Shown: piece after piece, positions 27,254-36,876 of the stretch
Layout of the letters: every line of letters starts with the position of its first letter
How positions within the stretch are numbered: the first letter of the stretch is position 1
Assembly: GCF_000376985.1 (NCBI RefSeq)
Contig: NZ_AQYA01000036.1
Location: 124,001-188,000, forward strand
DNA length: 64,000 bases
Origin: Streptococcus henryi DSM 19005
GTDB lineage: Bacteria > Bacillota > Bacilli > Lactobacillales > Streptococcaceae
Reading direction: 5' to 3'
Position numbers and translations under genes: made by a program
The notes under the pieces: model-generated
Told to the model about the DNA's origin: nothing
What the model saw: only the letters and a program-made list of their open reading frames with translations
Database searches by the model: none

Positions 27254-27282
27254 ATTCTAACATAAAATCCTTGATGTCTCAA
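27254..27282 (-). promoter_or_regulatory. promoter of efp
   Basis: -35 TTGAGA (27277-27282), 17-bp spacer, -10 TAGAAT (27254-27259) on the minus strand. Confidence 0.7.
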
Positions 27283-27382
27283 ATGTTTTGTAAGGCTTTT
27301 GGAAAATGGCAGAGCTTACATCACTTGTTTTCTAAAAATTGAACTTCATTTTCTCTAAAACCAGTCAAAAGATCAAAAATAA

Positions 27383-27414
27383 AAAGCGAAAGCTGCATTA
27401 ACAGCTCTCGCTTT
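27383..27414 (-). terminator. terminator of the ydj-like operon
   Basis: AAAGCGAGAGCTG/CAGCTTTCGCTTT stem followed by TTATTTTTG on the minus strand. Confidence 0.85.
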
Positions 27415-27473
27415 CTAGGATTAGGAAAACTACAAAAATAGTTTTGGAAAGACATCATTATTATTGGAGATTT

Positions 27474-28643
27474 TTAGAATTTACCCCCACCGCCACCATG
27501 ACTTCGTCCTGAAGAAGAACTGTGACTGCTGCTGCCACCACCACTTGAACTGCTTGGTTTTGGTTTCAAGCGTCTATTAACATTTCTGTAAAGGAAGGAG
27601 TCTCTTGTTCTTGTCAATTCGAGACTATCCTTCTTGATATAATGACTTGCAGCAGACTCATGTCTAACAGTTTTTAATTTACTAGACATTGCAGATACGG
27701 AAATAAAAGCTACAACAACACCCAAACCTGCGGAAATAGGCAACCAAATCCAACTTAAAGGTTCTTTAGGAAGATTTCCTACATCAAAAGGTTCTCCAGT
27801 GCGAGCTTGGGTAATAAAGGCATCACTTTGATCTGCAAAAATGGTAAATGCTTCAGCATAGTTTCCTTTACTTAAATCAGATAAGAACTTTTTAGAGAGA
27901 TACTCTATACCCTTATCTGTGAATGCTTCTATAGCATAGCCGGTCGTTGTAATATGCCAATCACGTTCCTCCATACTCACCATCAATAGAAGACCATCAT
28001 GATTATCACCTTGTCCATAACCATTATAATCAAAATAGTCATCTGTAAAAGCTTCTGGTGTTTTACCACCTAGTCCATCAACAGTAAGTACTGCTACGTC
28101 ACATTTTTGACGTTCACTAATTTCATCTAACTTAGCAAGAAGTGTTTTTTCTTCATCTGATGAGAGCAAGTCCGCTTCATCTACTAAACGAAGTTGTGGC
28201 TGAAATTGAGATCTGATAGCGGTGAGATAGTTACTAATAGCTCCATACCAAGTATCTTCGCTATTAAATGCACCCCATAATAAGGCTTCACTATCATCAC
28301 TGAGTCGCTCTTTTCCTTTACCGCCATATGTAATATGCCAGACTTTATCCAGATTATCTAAGACTAAGATAACACCATCAACATCACCTGCATTAGTTTG
28401 GTAAATTCTGTCAGCGTAATACTCTAATTCTTCCTCCACAAACTCAGTAACTAGAAAATAGGGTTGGAAATCAAATTCCTTAGCTATTGCTGCAGCTTGT
28501 TCTTCAAGTTTTTGATCTTCTTCAGTTGTAATGAAGCCCACATCATCACGAATATAGTTCACTTCTTCATCAGCGAAAGCCGGACTAATCAGGAAGAAAC
28601 TAAGAAAGATGGTAAAAACTAGTGATATTATTTTTTTCATCAT
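27474..28643 (-). CDS. TPM-domain membrane protein (YdjH/YgcG type)
   Basis: A 389-residue exported membrane protein. Signal sequence at 1 to about 25 (MMKKIISLVFTIFLSFFLISPAFA). A TPM-phosphatase-like domain follows (about 30-265, two VxxLxxxxxCDVAVLTVDG-type units). One transmembrane helix lies at about 295-318, then a basic Ser/Gly/His-rich tail ending in GGGGGKF. It corresponds to YdjH of the Bacillus ydjG-H-I group. GGAGGA precedes the ATG at 28643. It is the last gene of the three-gene operon. TPM domains are often linked to membrane or photosystem quality control; the function here is unknown. Confidence 0.85.
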   Translation of the reverse strand: MMKKIISLVFTIFLSFFLISPAFADEEVNYIRDDVGFITTEEDQKLEEQAAAIAKEFDFQPYFLVTEFVEEELEYYADRIYQTNAGDVDGVILVLDNLDKVWHITYGGKGKERLSDDSEALLWGAFNSEDTWYGAISNYLTAIRSQFQPQLRLVDEADLLSSDEEKTLLAKLDEISERQKCDVAVLTVDGLGGKTPEAFTDDYFDYNGYGQGDNHDGLLLMVSMEERDWHITTTGYAIEAFTDKGIEYLSKKFLSDLSKGNYAEAFTIFADQSDAFITQARTGEPFDVGNLPKEPLSWIWLPISAGLGVVVAFISVSAMSSKLKTVRHESAASHYIKKDSLELTRTRDSFLYRNVNRRLKPKPSSSSGGGSSSHSSSSGRSHGGGGGKF

Positions 28644-28659
28644 TTTCTTATCCTCCCTC

Positions 28660-29748
28660 TCATAATGCATTGACTAGCCAAGCTAGACCATAGGTCATTA
28701 CTGAAACCAGCACTGCTATGATAGCAAAGTAGCGCCAATAGGCTTGTTTATCTAATGGAAGGTCGCCAACGAACTTACCGGTTTGGCCGTTCATTGCAAA
28801 AATATACTTTTTATTATTCCATGTTGTATTTAAGAGCCAAACAGGATAAAGCACATAAGTGGCTCTGCTATTTTCAAAACGTACACTCGTAGACTCTGGA
28901 ACAACTGTTGCATACCCTTGTACCGTACTGGTTAAGGTATCGATGGTGCTTTTTTGCGCACGCTGGTTAGCATGCTTGAGGCTATCATCAGAAGACATAT
29001 CATAACGGTCGGCCATGTAGCCAGCTAAGTAAGCCGTTTGAAAGTCAACAGCTTCACTAAAATCAAAAGGCTCTATGGACTCCATTAACTGATCATCCAA
29101 TTTGCTAGAAGCATCTGCCGGAACATGTTCAAAACTGAGTTTCCCGGCTCTCAAAATTGAATAGTAACTTGTTTCAGTATATTCATAGTCACGATCTGTC
29201 CAATGTCTTACAATTGTCGCCTTATATCGAGCATCCGCATTAACATCTGTATCAAAGACCCAAAATGGTACATAGACGCCTTTAACTTCGTCAATGTGGT
29301 TTTGATCCTTAAATACTTTTGGCAATAGGCGTTTGCCCAAAAGATGTTTATTAAGCGCTTCTTTTGCTGCTTTTTTATCAAGTTTAAAAGGAAGGACAAA
29401 GTCTGGTTTTAAATCCCCTGCAAGTCTTTCCTTAAGAACGACTGGGTTATCACAATATGGGCAGGCTGTCGCTGCGGTTGTTTCATCAGCAATGATTTCA
29501 CCTGCACAAGACTGGCAAATATAAACTTTTAATTGGTCTTCTTCACCTTCCTGCCAGTCACTTCCTGAAGTTTTTTCCCAGCTCAAATCTTTTGAAGCCG
29601 GTAGTTCTTCCAAGTGTTCGTCCATATGCTTGAGGGAATCCATTTCAAACTCAGCATCACAATATGGACACTTCATTTTCTGAAGCTTGGAATCAAAGGC
29701 AATTGCGCCACCGCAAGAAGGACATTTGTATTCAAAACTGTCTGCCAT
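28660..29748 (-). CDS. TFIIB-type zinc-ribbon membrane protein (YdjG type)
   Basis: A 362-residue protein. Two zinc ribbons are at the N-terminus: CPSCGG...CPYCDAEF (about 9-36) and CQSCAG...CPYCDNP (about 74-104). A long mixed domain follows (about 110-325), with one C-terminal transmembrane helix (about 338-360). It matches YdjG in architecture and lies between the YdjI-like and YdjH-like genes. Its stop lies 16 nt before the TPM gene start. It may scaffold the complex at the membrane; this is inferred from the Bacillus neighbourhood. Confidence 0.85.
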   Translation of the reverse strand: MADSFEYKCPSCGGAIAFDSKLQKMKCPYCDAEFEMDSLKHMDEHLEELPASKDLSWEKTSGSDWQEGEEDQLKVYICQSCAGEIIADETTAATACPYCDNPVVLKERLAGDLKPDFVLPFKLDKKAAKEALNKHLLGKRLLPKVFKDQNHIDEVKGVYVPFWVFDTDVNADARYKATIVRHWTDRDYEYTETSYYSILRAGKLSFEHVPADASSKLDDQLMESIEPFDFSEAVDFQTAYLAGYMADRYDMSSDDSLKHANQRAQKSTIDTLTSTVQGYATVVPESTSVRFENSRATYVLYPVWLLNTTWNNKKYIFAMNGQTGKFVGDLPLDKQAYWRYFAIIAVLVSVMTYGLAWLVNAL

Positions 29749-29795
29749 CTAAGTCACCCCTCCCTATCTAGAATCTTTCAATCAAACTTCAGTTT

Positions 29796-31112
29796 TTAGA
29801 AAGGAGTTCCGCACTCAGGGCAGAACTTAGGTGCTTGACTTGGATCTGGTACCTGCCAGCCACAATTGCTACAATGTTTAACTTGATTTGCAGCTGGTTT
29901 TGGTTTTCCACAATTTTGACAGAAATTACCCGTGTTATTTGTTTGACAGTCTGCACACACCCAACCGTTTGCCTGAGGTTTTGGAGATCCACAGTTTGGA
30001 CAGAATTTCCCAGTAGCAACAGCTCCACAAGAACAGTTCCAAGCATCCGCAGCTTGTGTTTGGACTTGCTGAGTTTGTTGGGCCTGAGCCATACGAGCCG
30101 CTTCTTCTCTATCTGCAGCATCAAAGACTCCCTGCATCCCACCTGCTTGTTGTTGAACCATTCCCATACCCATGTATCCCATGAAGGCACCTCCTGGATT
30201 TTCAGCAGCTGAACGCATAGCATCTGCTGTTGCACCAGTCATAGCTGCCGCACGCATTGAACTACTGCGGTAAATAGATTCACTTTGTGCTCTTCTGATG
30301 ATTTCTTCATATTCCTCTGCCAAAATAATCGGATTTAAGGCGATTGAAACAACAGAGATACCACGTAAATCTGACCACTTTTGTGTCAATGCAGCATTCA
30401 TAGCAGATGATAATTCTTCAGTGTGTGCTGGAAGTGCACTCGGTCTAACTTCCATTTCAGAAATTTTAGCTAAGGCTGGCTGCAAGGCACTAATAAATTC
30501 AGTTTTAAGTTGCTTGTCTAGTTCTTCACGCAAATATTCTTTTTCCACATTTGAACAAACGTTAGTATAGAACAAAAGTGGATTAGTAATTCTGTAAGAA
30601 TAAATACCTGAGCATCGAATTGCAGCATCAATATCTAGTCCGATATTCCTATCAACAATCCGGAAAAGAATTGGGCTTGGAGAACCAAATTTATTGTCAA
30701 TCAGTTCTTTGGTGTTGATATAATAAACTCTCTGGTCTTTGCCAGTATCTCCGCCATATGTAAATCGCTTGCCGATAGTCTTGAAAGTCTCACGAATACC
30801 TTCACTCAGTTTTCCAGTAAAAATACTTGGCTCTGTTGAAGTATCATAGGTGAACTCACCTGGTTCAGCACAGACTTCAACAATTTTACCTTGATCAACA
30901 ATCAACATACATTGACCATCAGCGACTGCTATACCAGAACCGTTAGAAATAATATTGTCGCTTCCCTTTGTGTTGGATGACCGTCCAGAAACTCGCTTTT
31001 CACCCTTTACCATCAAAACAGTCTTATCAAGGGCATCACAATAGAAGAATTCCTTCCACTGATCAGCAAGTACACCGCCTACGGCTCCAGCTCCTGCTTT
31101 AATGAGTCCCAT
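29796..31112 (-). CDS. SPFH-domain protein with C-terminal zinc ribbons (YdjI type)
   Basis: A 438-residue protein. The SPFH/virion-core-like domain (about 25-300) is followed by an Ala/Gln/Met-rich coiled region (about 290-355) and three short zinc ribbons: CSCG...CPNCG, CADC...CQNCG and CSNCG...CPEC. No clear membrane helix is visible; the N-terminal Gly/Ala-rich segment may associate with membrane. In Bacillus, YdjI acts with YdjG, YdjH and the phage-shock protein PspA (YdjF); no PspA gene is adjacent here. First gene of the operon. Confidence 0.87.
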   Translation of the reverse strand: MGLIKAGAGAVGGVLADQWKEFFYCDALDKTVLMVKGEKRVSGRSSNTKGSDNIISNGSGIAVADGQCMLIVDQGKIVEVCAEPGEFTYDTSTEPSIFTGKLSEGIRETFKTIGKRFTYGGDTGKDQRVYYINTKELIDNKFGSPSPILFRIVDRNIGLDIDAAIRCSGIYSYRITNPLLFYTNVCSNVEKEYLREELDKQLKTEFISALQPALAKISEMEVRPSALPAHTEELSSAMNAALTQKWSDLRGISVVSIALNPIILAEEYEEIIRRAQSESIYRSSSMRAAAMTGATADAMRSAAENPGGAFMGYMGMGMVQQQAGGMQGVFDAADREEAARMAQAQQTQQVQTQAADAWNCSCGAVATGKFCPNCGSPKPQANGWVCADCQTNNTGNFCQNCGKPKPAANQVKHCSNCGWQVPDPSQAPKFCPECGTPF

Positions 31113-31272
31113 AAATCTACCTCTTTTCTCATTTTTCTTTGATTCGGATGCAACTTTCTTTATATGATTTCAAGCTCTACAATTTGATAACCCAAATAAA
31201 ACAAGCGCTTCCATTCATGATTTTATTATACTCCTATTTCATTGATTTTGCTTAGATTTAATGGAAAATTTA

Positions 31273-31306
31273 GAAAAAAAAACAGCCTTTTTACAAGGTC
31301 TGTTTG
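31273..31306 (-). terminator. terminator of comEB
   Basis: AACAGACCTT/AAGGCTGTT imperfect stem followed by a run of nine T on the minus strand. Confidence 0.8.
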
Positions 31307-31315
31307 TAACGTTAT

Positions 31316-31768
31316 TTAATCCATGCCAAGTTTGACTTCTGGCACGTCATGTTGAATGTATTCAACTCCCTTTTGTTCCATGAGCTCAATCGCAAATGGA
31401 TGCGGTCGGTAGTTGGCTTTATAGGTGATTTTTTTGATTCCCGCTTGCAAAAGGGCTTTAGTACAATTGATGCAGGGAAAATGTGTTACATAAATTTCCG
31501 TATTTTTTGTAGAAATGCCTTCCTTAGCACACTGAATAAGGGCATTCATTTCAGCATGGACCGTTCGGATACAGTGTCCATCTTCCATGTAGTGGCCAGC
31601 ATCATCACAATTATCTGCTTCAGAAACACCACCATTATAACCTGTAGCAATGATGCGCTTATCTTTGACCAATACTGCTCCAACAAAAGCTCGATCACAA
31701 GTAGAACGCTTGGAAATGAGCTCCGCATTGGCCATGAAATAATCTTCCCATGATAAACGATTTGGCAT
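31316..31768 (-). CDS. comEB: dCMP deaminase (ComEB)
   Basis: Zinc enzyme deaminating dCMP to dUMP for dTTP synthesis; 150 residues. Zinc ligands and catalytic Glu are in TVHAEMNAL and [11 protein letters not shown] (PCxxC). A second zinc site is suggested by CDRAF and [17 protein letters not shown]. The ATG at 31768 has AAAGGAGG upstream at good spacing; an in-frame start at 31792 would overlap the preceding gene. Named comEB by homology although it is not itself a DNA-uptake protein. Confidence 0.94.
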   Translation of the reverse strand: MPNRLSWEDYFMANAELISKRSTCDRAFVGAVLVKDKRIIATGYNGGVSEADNCDDAGHYMEDGHCIRTVHAEMNALIQCAKEGISTKNTEIYVTHFPCINCTKALLQAGIKKITYKANYRPHPFAIELMEQKGVEYIQHDVPEVKLGMD

Positions 31769-31791
31769 CTTATGTCCTCCTTTTTCCAGCA

Positions 31792-32154
31792 TTAGTTAAC
31801 CTCTTTCTGTTTGCCATGACCTTGGCACCAATTGAAATAAGCGTAAGAAAGTCCCGCCAAAATAACAATTATGGCACTGAATAGTATAAATAGACCTGAA
31901 TAGTTATTAGAAAAATAAACCAAACCAGTCAAAGCAATCCCAAATCCATAAACCATTCTTACTTGATAAAGTTTAAAGGGCAGTTGCTTTTCCATAAGCG
32001 AAAAATAGAGGAGTGAGGAAATTTGAAGAACAAAATAGGTTTTGGGGCCTTGCAGCAAATCCGCAATAATTAGTCCTAAAAATATCACTAAAATGACAAG
32101 GGCGATAATCGTATAAATCTTCTCTTTTTTTGTCCATTCTTTCATAGTCATCAT
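31792..32154 (-). CDS. hypothetical membrane protein (120 aa)
   Basis: Small integral membrane protein with three or four hydrophobic segments (about 12-32, 37-52, 67-82, 87-108) and a polar C-terminus containing CQGHGKQ. Its gene lies 7 nt after the M24 peptidase gene and abuts comEB, so it is part of that operon. No family recognised. The start could also be the nearby in-frame ATG at 32145. Confidence 0.65.
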   Translation of the reverse strand: MMTMKEWTKKEKIYTIIALVILVIFLGLIIADLLQGPKTYFVLQISSLLYFSLMEKQLPFKLYQVRMVYGFGIALTGLVYFSNNYSGLFILFSAIIVILAGLSYAYFNWCQGHGKQKEVN

Positions 32155-32161
32155 TTCTTAC

Positions 32162-33226
32162 TCACTTCAAAACGATTAATTCTTTAGGCGCAAGTGTTAG
32201 AAGCTCACAGCCATTTTCAGTAACCAACAAATCATCTTCGATGCGCAAGCCATATTTCCCATCCAAATAAATACCAGGCTCATCCGTGATGGTCATACCA
32301 GTTTGTATCTCTCCCTCCACATTGCCAAAGAAGGGAATTTCGTGGATATCCAAACCAATTCCGTGGCCGATACCATGGGTAAAATGGCTACCATAACCAG
32401 CTTCCACGATAACATCACGCGCCACCTTGTCATAATCACGATAGGTCATACCAGGCTTTAGGGCCTCAATCAGAGCCTGATTAGCACGCAACACGATGTC
32501 ATAAATCTCTCGCTCTTGGTCGGTCACATGTCCAATATGAACGGTCCTTGTCAGGTCGCTGACATAATGATTGTAGTAGCAACCAAAATCCAGCGTCAAA
32601 CTCTCACCGCTTTGTATAATCTTGCTACTTGCCACCCCATGGGGCATAGCAGAGCGATAACCAGAGGCAGCAATGGTTTCAAAAGAAACCCCAGTGGCCC
32701 CATAATGACGCATACGAAAATCAAGAAAATTAGCCACATCTAATTCACTAGTCTGACCTGGTTTGATGAATTCCAAGACATCCATAAATGCCTTATCAGA
32801 AATGGCACAGGCTTGACGAATAGTAGCGATTTCGCTAGCATCCTTGATCATGCGCAGCTCTTCAATGACATTAGACTGAGCCAGCAAATCATAACCTTCA
32901 AAAGCAGTTGATAACTGCTGGTAAAAGGCATAGGTAACCTGATTATCAAAACCAATGGACTTGATGCCATCAGCAGCAAGCATCTTGGCAATCTCAGTCA
33001 GCGCGTCTCGAGATTCCACAATATCAAAATCCTTGACTACATCCTTGGCAATGAGTGAGTAACGCGCATCCGTCACGAAAATCTGATGCTTATCACTTAT
33101 AAAAATGGTCGCATTAGTCCCAGAAAAACCAGTTAAATAGTAAATATTTTTAAGATTTGTCACTAAAATACCATCAACTGGAGATTGAGAAATTCTAGCC
33201 TTCAATCTTGCTAATCGTTCTTTCAT
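32162..33226 (-). CDS. pepQ: M24 family Xaa-Pro peptidase
   Basis: Cytosolic dimetal peptidase cleaving Xaa-Pro bonds; 354 residues. It has an N-terminal creatinase-like domain (about 1-125) and a pita-bread catalytic domain. Metal ligands: Asp in LTLDFGCYYNHYVSDLTRT (two Asp), His in FTHGIGHGIGLDIHE, Glu in TDEPGIY and Glu in GLRIEDDLLV. Length suits PepQ/YpdF; strict assignment between prolidase and Xaa-Pro aminopeptidase is uncertain. SD AAGGAAGAG before the ATG. Confidence 0.9.
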   Translation of the reverse strand: MKERLARLKARISQSPVDGILVTNLKNIYYLTGFSGTNATIFISDKHQIFVTDARYSLIAKDVVKDFDIVESRDALTEIAKMLAADGIKSIGFDNQVTYAFYQQLSTAFEGYDLLAQSNVIEELRMIKDASEIATIRQACAISDKAFMDVLEFIKPGQTSELDVANFLDFRMRHYGATGVSFETIAASGYRSAMPHGVASSKIIQSGESLTLDFGCYYNHYVSDLTRTVHIGHVTDQEREIYDIVLRANQALIEALKPGMTYRDYDKVARDVIVEAGYGSHFTHGIGHGIGLDIHEIPFFGNVEGEIQTGMTITDEPGIYLDGKYGLRIEDDLLVTENGCELLTLAPKELIVLK

Positions 33227-33303
33227 GTCTCTTCCTTTTTCTTGAGTGATTTCTACTATTTTATCATGAAATTGGCCCTAATTCTATAAAATAAGGTAAA
33301 GAA

Positions 33304-33324
33304 AAACGGCATTTCTGCCGTTTA
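33304..33324 (-). terminator. terminator of uvrA
   Basis: AAACGGC/GCCGTTT stem with TTTC following on the minus strand, about 70 nt beyond the uvrA stop. Confidence 0.75.
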
Positions 33325-33390
33325 ATCCTTAGGTAATACGAATTCAGATTAATAGACTGATGAAGTCACATTAACTTGACTGATTTTTGC

Positions 33391-36216
33391 TTACTTCAAT
33401 TTTCCTTTTAAATAGTGACCAGTAAAGCTAGCTGGGTTGGCTGCTACTTCTTCTGGCGTTCCTAAGGCAACGATGGTTCCACCACCAATACCGCCTTCTG
33501 GACCAAGGTCAATAATGTGGTCCGCAGTTTTGATAACATCAAGGTTATGTTCAATAACCAGAACAGTATTACCATCTTCTACAAATCGTTCTAAGACTTT
33601 GAGAAGACGGGCAATGTCATCTGTATGGAGTCCTGTTGTCGGTTCATCCAGAATATAGAGACTCTTACCAGTTGAGCGCTTATGAAGTTCAGAAGCCAGT
33701 TTCATACGCTGAGCTTCACCACCAGAAAGCGTGGTAGCTGGCTGACCTAGGGTCACATAGCCAAGACCAACATCCTTGATGGTCTGCATTTTGCGGGCAA
33801 TCTTGGGAATGGGTGCAAAGAAGTCTACGGCATCGTTAACCGTCATATCAAGAATCTCTGCAATGTTCTTTTCCTTATAATGAACTTCTAAGGTCTCTGA
33901 ATTATAGCGAGTTCCATGGCAGACTTCACAAGGGACATAGACATCTGGTAGGAAGTGCATTTCAATTTTGATGATACCATCACCTGAGCAGGCTTCACAA
34001 CGCCCCCCTTTGACATTGAAAGAGAAACGTCCCTTCTTATAGCCGCGAATTTTAGCCTCATTAGTCTGAGCAAAAAGGTCACGAATGTCATCAAAGACTC
34101 CTGTATAGGTTGCAGGATTTGAGCGCGGTGTACGTCCAATCGGGCTTTGGTCAATATCAATCAGGCGGTCAATATGTTCAATACCCAACAAGGCTTTGTG
34201 TTTACCAGGTTTAGCTGAATTGCGGTTAAGTTTTTGAGCGACAGCCTTTTTCAGGATGCTATTGATAAGAGTTGATTTACCAGAACCAGAAACACCTGTG
34301 ACAGCGATAAACTTACCAAGTGGGAATTTGACATCTAAGTTTCGGAGATTATTTTCAGAAGCCCCCTTAATTTCTAGAAAACGCCCATTGCCTGTGCGAC
34401 GTTCCAGTGGTACAGGGATAGATTTTTTCCCAGACAAGTACTGTCCCGTGATGGATTTCTTATTCTTAGCCACCTGAGCAGGTGTTCCTGAGGCAACAAT
34501 TTCTCCACCAAATTGGCCAGCTCCCGGTCCCACATCAATAAGCCAGTCGGCCTGCATCATGGTATCTTCATCGTGCTCAACAACAATGAGGGTATTACCC
34601 AAATCGCGCATCTTCTTAAGGCTGGCAATCAGACGATCATTGTCACGCTGATGCAATCCGATAGAAGGTTCATCCAAGATGTAGAGGACACCAGACAAGT
34701 TAGATCCAATCTGGGTTGCCAGGCGAATACGCTGGCTCTCACCACCTGAAAGGGTGCCGGCAGAGCGAGATAGAGTCAGGTAATTAAGACCAACGTTATT
34801 AAGGAAGGTCAAACGATCCTTGATTTCCTTGAGGATTGGTGTTGCAATCGTTTTTGCATTGTCGGTGAGTTCAATCTGATTGAGCAATTCTAAGTGGTCA
34901 GCGATGGACAGGTCAGAAATCTGTCCGATGTTCATGCCTTGCTCGCCACCCACACGTACGCAAAGTGCCTGGTCATTGAGGCGATAGCCGTGGCAGGTTG
35001 GACAAGGCAACTCATTCATGTAACCTCGCATAACATTACGGGTAAAGTCACTGTTAGTCTCGTGGTAACGGCGATCGACGTTGGTAGCCACCCCTTCAAA
35101 GGGAATATCAATGTTGCGCTCACCGCCAAAATCATTGACATAGTGGAAGTGGAACTCGCGGTCGCCAGAACCATAAAGAACCAGATTCTGCTCTTCTTCC
35201 GTCAAGTTTTCGAAAGGTGTGTCTAAGTCCACCCCAAATTCAGTCATGGCCTGCTCAAGCATGGCAGGATAATAGTTGGATGAAATAGGATTCCATGGAG
35301 CAAGCGCACCTTCACGAAGTGTTTTAGTCTTGTCAGGAATGACCAAATCCATATCAACTTCCAATTTGTTGCCCAAGCCATCACAGGTTGAACAAGACCC
35401 AAAAGGCGCATTGAAAGAAAAGAGACGAGGCTCCAGTTCTGGAACCGTAAAGCCACATTCTGGACAAGAATAGTGTTCTGAAAAGAGCAATTCATTGCCA
35501 TCCATGGTGTCGATGATGACATAACCATCCCCAAGACGCAAAGCAGCTTCCACCGAATCAAAGAGACGAGAACGAATCCCCTCCTTATTAATCAGACGGT
35601 CAACCACAATCTCGATATTGTGCATCTTGGTCTTAGAAAGTTCGGGAACTTCGGACACATCATAGATGTCCCCATCCACGCGCACCCGAACATAACCATC
35701 CTTTTGCACCTTATCAAAAATAGTCTTGTGCTGCCCCTTCTTACGACGAACAATTGGCGCCAAAATCTGCATGCGGGTTCTCTCAGGTAAGTCCAGCACT
35801 TGGTCAACAATTTGCTCAACAGAAGACGCCGTGATAGCCCCATGGCCATTAATACAATATGGCGTCCCCACACGAGCATAGAGCAGACGCAGGTAATCAT
35901 TGATTTCCGTCGTTGTCCCCACGGTAGAGCGAGGATTCTTGCTAGTGGTTTTTTGGTCTATGGAAATAGCAGGGCTGAGACCATCAATAGAATCCACATC
36001 AGGCTTTTCCATATTTCCCAAAAACATACGAGCATAGGCCGACAAACTCTCAACATAACGCCTTTGCCCCTCTGCGTAAATCGTGTCAAAAGCTAAAGAA
36101 GACTTCCCAGAACCAGACAAACCAGTCACAACAACCAACTTATCACGAGGAATCTCCACATCAATATTTTTCAAATTATGGGCACGCGCCCCATGAATAA
36201 CTAACTTATCTTGCAT
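33391..36216 (-). CDS. uvrA: excinuclease ABC subunit A
   Basis: Damage-recognition ATPase of nucleotide excision repair; 941 residues. Two ABC modules: Walker [10 protein letters not shown] near residue 31 and GVSGSGKST near 640, with two LSGGE signatures ([26 protein letters not shown]). Zinc fingers include CPECG...CSTCDG and CEACSGDG...CEVCHG. The frame stays open upstream to 36294, but the canonical [15 protein letters not shown] start is at 36216. No strong SD was found. A long structured leader lies upstream (36337-36540). Confidence 0.98.
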   Translation of the reverse strand: MQDKLVIHGARAHNLKNIDVEIPRDKLVVVTGLSGSGKSSLAFDTIYAEGQRRYVESLSAYARMFLGNMEKPDVDSIDGLSPAISIDQKTTSKNPRSTVGTTTEINDYLRLLYARVGTPYCINGHGAITASSVEQIVDQVLDLPERTRMQILAPIVRRKKGQHKTIFDKVQKDGYVRVRVDGDIYDVSEVPELSKTKMHNIEIVVDRLINKEGIRSRLFDSVEAALRLGDGYVIIDTMDGNELLFSEHYSCPECGFTVPELEPRLFSFNAPFGSCSTCDGLGNKLEVDMDLVIPDKTKTLREGALAPWNPISSNYYPAMLEQAMTEFGVDLDTPFENLTEEEQNLVLYGSGDREFHFHYVNDFGGERNIDIPFEGVATNVDRRYHETNSDFTRNVMRGYMNELPCPTCHGYRLNDQALCVRVGGEQGMNIGQISDLSIADHLELLNQIELTDNAKTIATPILKEIKDRLTFLNNVGLNYLTLSRSAGTLSGGESQRIRLATQIGSNLSGVLYILDEPSIGLHQRDNDRLIASLKKMRDLGNTLIVVEHDEDTMMQADWLIDVGPGAGQFGGEIVASGTPAQVAKNKKSITGQYLSGKKSIPVPLERRTGNGRFLEIKGASENNLRNLDVKFPLGKFIAVTGVSGSGKSTLINSILKKAVAQKLNRNSAKPGKHKALLGIEHIDRLIDIDQSPIGRTPRSNPATYTGVFDDIRDLFAQTNEAKIRGYKKGRFSFNVKGGRCEACSGDGIIKIEMHFLPDVYVPCEVCHGTRYNSETLEVHYKEKNIAEILDMTVNDAVDFFAPIPKIARKMQTIKDVGLGYVTLGQPATTLSGGEAQRMKLASELHKRSTGKSLYILDEPTTGLHTDDIARLLKVLERFVEDGNTVLVIEHNLDVIKTADHIIDLGPEGGIGGGTIVALGTPEEVAANPASFTGHYLKGKLK

Positions 36217-36336
36217 AATTAAGATACCAAGCCCGTAAAGGACAAAGCAAAAATAGGGAATCTGACCTAGGCACAAATACCTAGGAAGATTCATCTTTTT
36301 TGCACAGTCCTTAGGGCGGGTTCATTTCCTTTCTAT

Positions 36337-36540
36337 GATACAAAGGGCGTTAAAAAGCCAAAGTGAAAATAAGCGGTAAGTCCAAAATCTCTGATTTTGT
36401 AGACGCACCCTCGTCAGGACGACTAGTATTTTCACAGGCGAAGCCGAAGAAAGTACAGACGTCTACGACGTAAGATTGACACCGAGTCCTAGAGACTCAA
36501 GGAAAGTTTATCTTTTTCACACCGGCTTTAGCCCGTGTTC
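36337..36540. repeat. structured intergenic element upstream of uvrA
   Basis: A 204-bp tract bounded by GATACAAAGGGC and TAGCCCGTGTTC, containing several small hairpins (CAAAATC/GATTTTG, GAGTC/GACTC, TGAAAATA/TATTTTCA). A shorter relative with the same boundary motifs lies upstream of rmlA at 47671-47752. No convincing ORF. The rest of 36217-36876 holds only the corA leader. Confidence 0.5.
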
Positions 36541-36812
36541 TAATCCTTTCTAGGTTTAAAGAGAAGGGTGGTGACTTGACAGCCCGAACATTTTTTCTTC
36601 TCACATGTATTCAGGTCTAATTCAACTCCTTTTCGTAGTAAATAAGATAGTGATTCTTATTCTACCAAACGACTTTGTCTAATCTTCACTTTTTTTATAA
36701 AAAACTACCATCCTAGACCTCTTTTCTTCCCTTTATTATAACAAATTTTCTACGCTTACTTGTCCCCAAAGTCTGAGATTTATAGTATAATAGGTAAGTA
36801 TGTAAAATTGCT

Positions 36813-36846
36813 GAGCAGATGTCACTTTTTAGCTCTGCTATTTTTA
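36813..36846 (+). terminator. possible attenuator in the corA leader
   Basis: AGCAGA/TCTGCT stem followed by ATTTTT, lying between a TATAAT (36786-36791) and the corA SD (AGAAGGAGGG). It could be a regulated terminator; no Mg-riboswitch consensus was recognised. Confidence 0.4.
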
Positions 36847-36876
36847 AAACAATAGTTATCAGAAGGAGGGTTTGCT

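Noticed and set aside
36217-36294. In-frame N-terminal extension of UvrA
   Set aside because: The extension is hydrophobic and unlike any UvrA. The canonical start [15 protein letters not shown] lies at 36216.
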